From assembly GCA_964494985.1 (NCBI GenBank), contig CAZBUB010000043.1:1-20877 (forward strand): a stretch of 20,877 nucleotides of DNA, in the 5' to 3' direction. The notes under the pieces were generated by a model. That model did no database searches. It was not told where the DNA came from and saw nothing but the letters and a program-made list of their open reading frames with translations. Position 1 is the stretch's first letter. Every line of letters begins with the position of its first letter. The translations under genes and the position numbers were made by a program. This DNA is from CAZBUB01 sp964494985. Lineage in GTDB: Bacteria > Desulfobacterota > Desulfovibrionia > Desulfovibrionales > Desulfothermaceae. Of this stretch, positions 13,867-20,877 are shown one piece after another.

Positions 13867-16800
13867 GGTTTTCGTGCCAGAGGATATTGTAGCCACCAGC
13901 CTGCTGCTGGTGGGCTATAAATTGTTCCCTGCCACGCAGATCAGCTTGCATCCCCGGATGACAGTTCTCTCCGGAAACAATGCAGTGGGCAAGACCACTA
14001 TCCTGGATGCAGTGCAGACCATCCTGGTTTGCCATCAGCAATACATCAATCTCAACGTGGCCACAGGCCAGTTCGACCGCAGCCTGGCCGGTCAGCTGAG
14101 CGGCAGGGTGGGCTGGGCTGTGCTGGCTGTATCCGGGCATCAGGAGCTGACCGGCATAGGGGTGCGCCTGCATGCCAAGGCTACCACTGAAAGCCTGGAG
14201 CTGAGCCCTTTTATCCTGAGCCATACACCGCCGGGGCTGGATCTTTTTGTAGACAGGCAGAGCCAGGAGATTGCCGCGGACTTTCAGACCTTGAAGCGCA
14301 ATATCCTGCAGCAGGACCTGCAGGGCCAGGCCCATGACTTTGGCTCTGCAGACGAGTACCACCGACACCTTTTTGCCCAAGGGCTTTTGCCTGTAGCCAT
14401 GGATCGGCAGGGCAAGAAGAAGTTCGCCACCCTGTGGAGCCAGGTCACCAGGCCCAAACTGGACAGGCTGGGAGTCTTTTTGAAGGAGATGCTCTGCCCT
14501 GAGCCTGCCCAGGGAGTCAAGTTCGCGGACGTGGAGAGACTGATGCGGGATCGGCGCAAGCTGAGCGAGCAGATCCAGGCCTTGGAGAGGTTTCGGGCCA
14601 CCAGGCAGGAGCTTGAGGATAAGCGGGCCAGACTGGATGATCGACGTCATCTGTACCTGTCTACAGAACTTGGCAGGCAGCAGACCAGGATCAGGAGCTG
14701 CCAGGAGAAAATGCAGCAGGAAAGGGCAAAGGAGGAGCGCACAGCCGCAGAAATGCGCGAGCTGGAGGAGAACCTGGAAAACATCCAGGCCAAAAAGCAG
14801 GAGCTAAGCAGCGAGCGGGACAAATATCTCCGGCAGCAAAGCGAGCTCTCCAGGCAACAAAGGCATCACCAGCAGTACACCCAGGCCAGAAGAGAGGAAA
14901 CCCAGCTCAAGCAAGACATGGATCAGACAGGCAGTAGATTGACCCAGCTGCGGTCCAGGATCCAGGAGCTGCAGCAGAAAAGGGATGCGGGCCAGGGCCG
15001 GGCAGGCGAGATAAGGGCCGCAGTCGCAGAGCATAAGGAGCGCCTCAAGCACCTGCAGGCTGACAGGGACAGATACCAGGAGCTGCAAGGCCTGTTGGAG
15101 CAGTCCCAGGACAAGCTGGGCCAGAGGCTCAAAACCTGGCCAGAGGTGCAGCAGGCCCTGATCCAGGCCCAAAAGGAGAAGTCCAGGCTGGACAGCCTGC
15201 CGGAGCAGAAAAAAAGACTGCAGGAGTTGGACAAGAGGGTCAGCAGCCAGCAAAAGGCCCTGGAGCTGGCCCGGGGGCTGCAAAGGGAGCTTCCCCAGGG
15301 CACTGATATTGCCCAGCTGGAGATGCAGGTCTTTGAGGAACTGGTGGAAGGCTGGGAAGAGCTGGATTTCGAGTCAGGCATCGCCCAAGCCAGGGCAGAC
15401 CTGGAGAGGTTGGAGGGTCAGATTGCGGATCTGGAAAAGGGCCGGCCCAGCTTGCCTCAAGCCATTGCCAGGCAGGTGGAATCCGGACGCATCAGCCTGG
15501 TGGCTTCGCGCTTTGAGCATCTGGACCTGGAGGAGGCAGAGCAAGTACAGTCCAGACTGGGGCCTTTCGCCAGGGGGGTTTTGGTGGATGAGCCCCAAGA
15601 ATTCGCGGATATGGATCTGGGGGAGCAGGAGTTTTTGCTCTTGCGCAGGGATGCGGATCCGCAGCAGCTGAGATCCATGCAGGCAGGCCAGGGGCATATC
15701 AGCGGCCAGGGCTGTTTCTACTGGTACACGCCCAAGTCCCACGTCTGGCTGGGAGCCAGGGCCAGAGCCAGGGAGCTGCAGCGTCTAAGCCAGGAGAAGG
15801 AGGAGCTGCAAAGCCAGCTGCACAGGCTGCAAACCGAGCGGAGCTGGAACCGGGAACGGATCAAGCAGGGCAGGAAGCTGCTGGGCATGTGGTCTGCCCT
15901 GCAGGATACAGCCTGCCTCCCAGAGCAGGCCAGGCTGCAGGAGGAGATCTCCTGGCTGGAAAGACAAAGCCAGTTTATTGTGGAGCGCTCCCGCTATCTG
16001 CAGGATCTGCAGGGCAGAAAGGAGCATTTTGAGCTGCATGCTGCACCCAGGAAATGCAAGGAGTGCGAAAAGGAGCTGCGGCAGCTGCAAAAGGAGCTGA
16101 GTCAGCTGGAGCACAGCCTGGGCCAGCTGCAAAAGGATCTGGACAGCGACGGCAAGCAGGCTGAAAAGCTCCAGGCGGATTATTCCAGGATGGACCGGGA
16201 GCTGGCTGCTGTGTCCTCCCGCTTGCAGGGGCTCTTGCAGGAAGAGCCCAAGGAGGTCCTGGAAGGAAAGATAGATTTTTCCCAGGCCCGGGCTATCCAG
16301 GACAGCATAAATGCTCTGGACCAGGAGCTGGCTGGTTTGGAGAAGAACAGGGACAATCTGTACCAGGAAAAAGTGCGCAAAGGGGACTATTTCCAGCGCA
16401 TCAGGGATGAGCTGCAAAGGCAGGAGAAGGAGGCAGAGCAGGGCAGACAGGCGCAAGGGGAGCTGCTGCAGAAATGGAGGCAGGTCTATGCCGCAAAGGA
16501 GCCTGAGTACCGGCCAGGAGAGCACAGCCTGCAGGAGAGCTCCAGGCTGCTTGCAGAGTGGGACCTGGCAGCCAAGGAGCTGGAGAGGAGCGTGGGGCGC
16601 ATTGCCAGCGAGTACTCCTTACAGCTGCCTGGGGAGAGCTCTGCAGAGGCCCAGGTGGACATGATCCTGGAAAATATCATTCCTTCCTTCCTGGAGCTGA
16701 GCAGGGTGGAGGATCAGTTCCAGCGCCTGCAGCGCGAGCTGGGGGAGATAGAAGCCAGGATCAAGACCTATGTCCAGGATATTCGGCAGAAAGTGGATCA

Positions 16801-17577
16801 GGAGATCTCTAAGCTGAAGCGCAGGTTGGACAAGGTGAACTCTATCCTGGCGGATATCAGGTTTGGCCGCATCAGTCAGGTTAAAATAGAGCTCAAGTAT
16901 CTTTCCCATTATGAGAACCTGAAGAAGCTCAAAGGGGATGTGCTGTCTTTGATGGACTTCGGCAGCCAGACCACGCTGCAGGAATTTGTGCAGACCCTGG
17001 TCAAGAACATCTTCAGGGACGGCAGGGGGGATATCAGCGAGGAAAAGATAGCTGACTACCGGACCTACATCGAGCTGGGCTGGTCCATCACAGACCAGGA
17101 CGGAGAGAGCAGGCAAAAAGGATTTTCCGGAGGCGAGACCCTGGGCATCAACCTGGCCATCTGTTTGGGGCTGTTATTCCATTGGGGCGGGGAAGCAGGC
17201 CAGACCCAGGCCAGGGGGCTGTTGATCATGGCCCTGGATGAGGCGGAGCGCCTGGATGAGCAAGCGGTTCATACCGTGCGCGAGCTTTTGCAGCGCACCG
17301 GCTCCCAGCTCNNNNNNNNNNNNNNNNNNNNNNNNNNNNNNNNNNNNNNNNNNNNNNNNNNNNNNNNNNNNNNNNNNNNNNNNNNNNNNNNNNNNNNNNN
17401 NNNNNNNNNNNTGAGCAAGCGGTTCATACCGTGCGCGAGCTTTTGCAGCGCACCGGCTCCCAGCTCTTGGTGGCCCTGCCCAGGACCATAGAGGTCCCGG
17501 ACACTCTGTGTCACCTGCTCACACCCCTGGAGCAGGGCGTAACCCATGTCTCAGTCTATCATAAGGCAGAAGCATGA
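13835..17577 (+). CDS. jetC: Wadjet subunit JetC, SMC/MukB-like ATPase (interrupted by a false assembly gap)
   Basis: Motor subunit of the Wadjet complex, an SMC/MukB-like ABC ATPase thought to extrude DNA loops. The Walker A motif GNNAVGKT is at residues 47-54. Long coiled-coil arms rich in Gln, Glu, Leu and Arg run about 240-540 and 650-1000. Between them is a MukB-like hinge (about 545-645, with RLGPFARGVLVDEP). The C-terminal head holds the signature KGFSGGE near 1098 and Walker B LLIMALDEAERLD near 1129-1141. The sequence contains 100 N at 17312-17411, and 55 bases are present identically on both sides. Removing 17312-17466 joins QL to LVALPRTIEVPDTL in one frame and gives 1195 residues, ending KAEA at 17577. 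As written, the extra 155 bases shift the frame and produce a false stop at 17491. The TGA overlaps the jetD ATG. Confidence 0.9.
17257..17311 (+). repeat. First copy of the 55-base duplication flanking the gap
   Basis: This 55-base stretch inside jetC, from TGAGCAAGCGG to CCCAGCTC, is identical to 17412-17466 and ends right at the first N. See the finding on the gap. Confidence 0.97.
17312..17411. other. Assembly gap of 100 N
   Basis: Exactly 100 N inside jetC, the conventional size for a gap of unknown length. Because the same 55 bases lie on either side and the protein joins cleanly when one copy is removed, the true missing length is most likely zero. Confidence 0.95.
17412..17466 (+). 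repeat. Second copy of the 55-base duplication flanking the gap
   Basis: Identical to 17257-17311, starting right after the last N. It is probably the start of a second contig overlapping the first by one assembly word length, and not a genomic repeat. Confidence 0.97.
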
Positions 17578-18578
17578 GCAGTGATCTGCTGAGGAAATGC
17601 CTGGCCTGGTCCGAGCTGTTGCAAAAGGGCCGGGCTGTCTGGTCCCGGGCCCTGGAACCCCTGGTGGAGGCAGGCCTGGCTGCCAGGCAGGGCGGGGCTG
17701 TCACGTTAGAGGACCAGACAGGCTTGGAGGAGATTGTGCACAGCCAGTGCATGGAGGTGATCCAGGCCAGGGATCAGGCCCAGGCCTTGGCTGACAGCCT
17801 GGGCCTGGAGCTGAGCATTTCTTCCCGGCCCAGGCAGGCCCTGCAGCTCTTGCAGGAGTTGGAAAGAGCCGTTCCGGAGGCCTCTGGCTCCTGGCAGATA
17901 CAAAGCATAAGCGCCAGGGTGTTTGGGGACTCCAAGCACATTCAGCGCGCCCCGCTTTTGAGCAGGATCTTTACCCAGTGGTCCAAAGCCAGGCACCTGC
18001 GTGGGGAGCTGAGGCTCAAGGCCTTTGGGAGCCTTCGCCATAAGCCCAGGGACCTGGATCTGGGCCTGGTGACCAAGGCCCTGGGCCAGGTCTGTATCCC
18101 GGCCCTGAATGCCGCGCGGGTGGAAGAGTTCGATCTGGGGGACGTGGACTTTGTGTTGAGCAGCGAGAACTTGGCCCCTTTTCAGCAGGCCAGCCTGGAA
18201 AGGGGCCTGGTGCTTTACTGCCCGGGTTACGATACCGGACTGCCAGCCCTGTGGCTCAAAAGCCTGCCTCGGGATTGCTGCTGGATCCATTTTGGGGATT
18301 TTGATCCAGACGGACTGGGGGTATTTGAGCAGCTTGCCCTGCAAAGCGGCCGCAAGGGCAGGTTTATTCCGGACATAAGTCAGTTGCTGGCAATACAGGA
18401 GCGATTGCCTGCCTGGAACGGGGCCAGAGGATTTGAGCCCGGGAGGTTTGCCACTTCCCAGATCCAGGAGCTGGCTGCCTGGGGCCAGGAGCAAGGGATG
18501 TTTGCGGAGCAGGAGCAGGTCCTGCATTTGCTGGGCTGGAGCAGACTTTGTGCGCCTTATGGGTCGAGGTTTCAATAA
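17574..18578 (+). CDS. jetD: Wadjet subunit JetD, Toprim-domain nuclease
   Basis: Predicted DNA-cleaving subunit of Wadjet, 334 residues. The C-terminal half is a Toprim domain of the topoisomerase VI/Spo11-like type (DUF2220): the catalytic Glu is E198 in LSSENLAPF and the metal-binding pair is D242 and D244 in GDFDPDGL. The N-terminal part (about 1-170) is helical and fits the arm or winged-helix region that contacts JetC and JetA. In characterised systems JetD cuts DNA once the SMC motor has extruded a small circle, which removes plasmids. The ATG at 17574 overlaps the jetC stop as ATGA, so the two are translationally coupled. The TAA at 18576-18578 is followed in the same frame by a HepT remnant. 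All catalytic residues are present. Confidence 0.9.
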   Translation: MSSDLLRKCLAWSELLQKGRAVWSRALEPLVEAGLAARQGGAVTLEDQTGLEEIVHSQCMEVIQARDQAQALADSLGLELSISSRPRQALQLLQELERAVPEASGSWQIQSISARVFGDSKHIQRAPLLSRIFTQWSKARHLRGELRLKAFGSLRHKPRDLDLGLVTKALGQVCIPALNAARVEEFDLGDVDFVLSSENLAPFQQASLERGLVLYCPGYDTGLPALWLKSLPRDCCWIHFGDFDPDGLGVFEQLALQSGRKGRFIPDISQLLAIQERLPAWNGARGFEPGRFATSQIQELAAWGQEQGMFAEQEQVLHLLGWSRLCAPYGSRFQ

Positions 18579-18593
18579 CAGGCACAGCCAGGT

Positions 18594-18842
18594 GTTCGAG
18601 AAATTGTAGAGCGCAATCTGGAAGTCGCTGCCCAGTGCTGTATAGATATCTGCCATCGGATCATTGCTCTGAAAAAGGCCAAAAAGCCGGTAGACTCTCA
18701 TGAGGCAATTCTGCGCATCGGCGAATTGCATATTCTGGATGCTGCGTTTGCCAGGCGCCTAGCTCCCATTGCGGGGTTTCGCAACGTCCTCTTAGAGATC
18801 TGGCAGGCGAGTTCGATGAAGTGGTCTTCAAAAACGAGATAG
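18594..18842 (+). pseudogene. Decayed HepT-type (DUF86) toxin
   Basis: Translated in the jetD frame, the sequence after the jetD stop reads VREIVERNLEVAAQCCIDIC, a hallmark of HepT RNases of MntA/HepT toxin-antitoxin pairs. It continues EAILRIGELHILD and FARRLAPIAGFRNVLLE. The conserved RNxLVH ending, with the catalytic His, is lost (RNVLLE), and the frame stops at 18840-18842. A +2 frame from 18806 to 18937 (EFDEVVFKNEIVEPVLREL) continues as a different unidentified fragment. The N-terminal third is missing, and no start codon or ribosome binding site is present. No MntA antitoxin gene is nearby. It is most likely a decayed gene left in a defence region. Confidence 0.65.
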
Positions 18843-19065
18843 TGGAGCCTGTGCTCAGGGAGCTAGTGAGGGAAGGCGAGACTGTAGAGACGTCTTTGCT
18901 GCAGCCTCAAAGCAAGATCAGTGCTTACTGCGGCTAGGGCCTGGAATACGGCCTAGAGCGCTGAGTAATCTTCTACAGATACGCCACTTAAAAAAAGGCC
19001 AAAACGAAGCTCCGAAAGTCGAATTAGGATTCTAAGCAAAGTGAAGAAGTTCAGTAACAGATATT
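18843..19065. other. Fragmentary region downstream of the HepT remnant
   Basis: Holds the end of the shifted frame to TAG at 18935-18937 and then no gene. CTAG/GGCC pairing around 18934-18957 can form a small hairpin without a T run. No terminator for the minus-strand membrane gene is evident. Confidence 0.4.
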
Positions 19066-19488
19066 TTAGTGTCCACCAACCTTGAGAATGCCGCTTGCTG
19101 CAAAGATCAAGATTAATGCTTCAAGAGCAACAAAAAATGCATACAGCATATCTTTTTGCTTGAGAAGAATAGGAATGATTGAAATATAACAAAATATTGT
19201 GACTGCTGCCAGCAGAGCAATCCCGATAAAATTCAAGATGTCTGAGTAACCCAGAAGGGCTATCCATCCCCAGCCATCAGGGATATCAGCACTGTGCAGA
19301 TATTCTGCTGCTGATGTATGCCAGTAGTTAGCGATTTTGTCCAAAGCGATATATGGCTCAATGATGCCAAAGGCATAAATCATAAAGGTTAGTAAGAGCA
19401 ACCCCAGGCCTAAATACATACCTTTTTCAAGCATTTCTGCATAAAGCTGCTGTTCAGGTGCGACATATTTACTTCTTTGGTCTCTCAT
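19066..19488 (-). CDS. Small membrane protein paired with the TauE/SafE permease
   Basis: A 140-residue inner-membrane protein I cannot assign to a named family. It has about three hydrophobic helices: residues 23-43 (GMYLGLGLLLLTFMIYAF), about 80-108 (two short stretches, or one long one, around LNFIGIALLAAVTIFCYIS) and about 114-135 (MLYAFFVALEALILIFAASG). A soluble loop (EPYIALDKIANYWHTSAAEY) lies between the first two. AAGGAGG (19495-19501) precedes the ATG on the minus strand. It begins 43 bases after the end of the TauE/SafE gene, so the two are probably one operon and may form a complex or work on the same anion. The function is unknown. Confidence 0.7.
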   Translation of the reverse strand: MRDQRSKYVAPEQQLYAEMLEKGMYLGLGLLLLTFMIYAFGIIEPYIALDKIANYWHTSAAEYLHSADIPDGWGWIALLGYSDILNFIGIALLAAVTIFCYISIIPILLKQKDMLYAFFVALEALILIFAASGILKVGGH

Positions 19489-19531
19489 AATTAAGCCTCC
19501 TTAATGAATTGATCAATACCACTAAATCAGC

Positions 19532-20491
19532 TCATATTCCAAAGCCTTTCAACAAGGCCCTTAAGCCTGCAAATGCCAGGAGAGCAATCACCATCCAGCG
19601 AATGAAAGTGGGTTTAGCAATTTTGAGCAAACGTACACCTACTATTGAACCAAGCATAATGCCCACTAGAGATGGTACTACCAGCATTGGGATCACTGCT
19701 CCTTGATTAATATATATCCAGGCAGCAGATGTATCAGTGATAGACAGCAGGAACTTGCTGGAGGCTACACTAACTTTCAAAGGGGCTCCCATGACAAGAT
19801 TGAGCACTGGCACATTGGCCCATCCTGCGCCAAGGCCGAACATACCAGCCATTAAACCAATGCCCGTAAAAAGGAACAGTCCTAAAGGGGTGCGGTGAAT
19901 CCTCCAATCGATTTCTTTGACTGCAGAGTCTTCATAATAGACACCATAAATTCGCAGGACGGATGAAAGTTTGTCGGATTTAGGAACATTTGGATATTCT
20001 GTTTTTTTGGAGAGGAGCATCAAAGTGCAGATGCCTAGAATGGTTAGACCTAGTGCAATCTGGACGACATTGGTGGGCAATGCAAGCCCTATCATAGCGC
20101 CCAGAATGGCGAATGTTGAGGCGATTAGTGCCACTGGAATAGCTAGCCTGAGGCTGGCCAGGCCTGACTTTAAAAGCCCTGGTCCTGCAGCTAGGGCGCC
20201 ACAGAGGGCGACCAAAAGTCCTGTCCCTCTGACGAAGTCCAGATGAAAAGGGAAAAATCCACTTATGATGGGTACAAACAAGACTCCGCCACCAACCCCT
20301 CCTAATACAGCTAGTATGCCCAAAATAAAAGTTACTAAAAAAAGAACCAGCGGCCAAACCCACCAGGCAAGGCTGCTGTCTGCTTCAGCTGCAGCATGTG
20401 CGGTCTGTTCTGCAAGCGCAGGGGATACGGAGGATGATAAAAAAAAAGTGAAACTAAAGATAAGCAACAAGGTGCAGCCTTTCTTAAGCAT
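19532..20491 (-). CDS. TauE/SafE family permease, probable sulfite or sulfur-anion exporter
   Basis: Inner-membrane permease of the TauE/SafE (DUF81) family, 319 residues. The start is the ATG at 20491-20489, because AAGGAG (20504-20499) lies seven bases upstream; an in-frame ATG at 20518 would add nine basic residues. A signal peptide is visible (LLLIFSFTFFLSSSVSPALA, cleavage near residue 27), and about eight membrane helices follow. The family glycine-rich repeat appears twice: GILAVLGGVGGGVLFVPII in the first half and GMFGLGAGWANVPVLNL in the second. Family members move sulfite, sulfoacetate or related anions. In a sulfate reducer, export of sulfite or a similar anion is a fair inference but not shown. 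The membrane gene at 19066 follows in the same operon. Confidence 0.88.
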   Translation of the reverse strand: MLKKGCTLLLIFSFTFFLSSSVSPALAEQTAHAAAEADSSLAWWVWPLVLFLVTFILGILAVLGGVGGGVLFVPIISGFFPFHLDFVRGTGLLVALCGALAAGPGLLKSGLASLRLAIPVALIASTFAILGAMIGLALPTNVVQIALGLTILGICTLMLLSKKTEYPNVPKSDKLSSVLRIYGVYYEDSAVKEIDWRIHRTPLGLFLFTGIGLMAGMFGLGAGWANVPVLNLVMGAPLKVSVASSKFLLSITDTSAAWIYINQGAVIPMLVVPSLVGIMLGSIVGVRLLKIAKPTFIRWMVIALLAFAGLRALLKGFGI

Positions 20492-20518
20492 TTTCCTTCT
20501 CCTTGACAACCGGTTCAT

Positions 20519-20877
20519 AGCTTAGATCTACTGCATAAACAAAAAAAAGGTCATCCAATTAACCGTTTGGTACTTGATTTTGAGCAGGGCCATTACCTCA
20601 AAAGCCTTAAATGAAAATTTTTTCCAGGGGGAATCCAAGCTCGGCCTTATGGACTTGATTTTTTAATCGGCTAAAACTAAATGAAAATATACATGCATTT
20701 TTTGTTAATAAAATCAAAATGTTGCTTACAAACCCCTATTGTTTCAGTTAATTATTCAATGTACGTATTTTTCTAAGAAGCTATAAATAAAAAGCTTGGT
20801 TTTGTCAAAGAGGCAAACTCATGTTTCTTTTTTATTAGGCATTGTCAATGCAATATACTGCCATTTCAGCAAGATAT
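20519..20877. other. AT-rich gene-free region upstream of the TauE/SafE gene
   Basis: No gene is supported in these 359 bases. The base composition is much richer in A and T than the rest of the window. It contains two copies each of ACTTGATTTT (20572-20581 and 20653-20662) and AAATGAAAAT (20609-20618 and 20679-20688), which could be regulator or nucleoid-protein sites. The TauE promoter must lie here or just to its left. Confidence 0.5.

Noticed and set aside
13673..14650. Minus-strand open frame of 325 codons
   Set aside because: It lies antisense to jetB and jetC and mirrors their codon pattern; no domain or ribosome binding site.
17257..17466. Genuine tandem repeat in jetC
   Set aside because: The copies abut the N run exactly and the protein frame is only restored by removing one copy.
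17706..18731. Minus-strand open frame of 341 codons
   Set aside because: Antisense to jetD, whose Toprim residues are clear on the plus strand.

Overview
The window looks like a chromosomal scaffold piece from a sulfate-reducing Desulfobacterota bacterium, probably of the Desulfovibrionales. This is an inference from protein style: a single-cluster ferredoxin, a stand-alone PocR-domain protein, a TauE/SafE permease paired with a small membrane protein, several Cys-rich unknown proteins, and apparent use of selenocysteine. There is no rRNA, tRNA, CRISPR array or transposase in the window.

Layout. Positions 1-1774 hold the start of an unidentified gene at the left edge and glycerol kinase (glpK), both on the minus strand. 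Positions 1775-3645 hold a regulatory-looking region, then msrA and a SagB/nitroreductase-type gene on the plus strand. The msrA frame is interrupted by a TGA exactly at the catalytic cysteine position and is followed by a hairpin of bacterial SECIS type, so I read it as a selenoprotein. Positions 3766-4829 hold a terminator hairpin, a PilZ c-di-GMP receptor gene on the minus strand, and a possible 40-residue leader ORF coupled to it. Positions 5204-6712 hold a PocR-domain protein, a DUF1285-like protein and a ferredoxin with a good terminator. mutY follows on the minus strand (6930-8066) and keeps an intact Nudix box. Positions 8386-11416 hold a Cys-rich unknown, a membrane-anchored SMP-30/strictosidine-synthase-like beta-propeller, a second Cys-rich unknown and an NTF2-like protein.

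Positions 11483-18578 are a tight plus-strand operon: an unrecognised 104-residue protein and then jetA, jetB, jetC and jetD. This is a Wadjet-type system: a MukF-like kleisin, a MukE-like subunit, an SMC/MukB-like ATPase and a Toprim nuclease. Such systems sense and cleave circular plasmids. The jetC gene is interrupted by 100 N flanked by an exact 55-base duplication. Collapsing the duplication restores a 1195-residue frame that ends in an ATGA overlap with jetD, so the gap is an assembly artefact. A decayed HepT toxin follows jetD. The right end holds a sulfite-exporter-like TauE/SafE permease and a small membrane protein in one minus-strand operon, then an AT-rich region without genes.

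The most notable items are the selenocysteine MsrA, the false gap that breaks jetC, the extra gene ahead of jetA, and an inverted repeat upstream of msrA.
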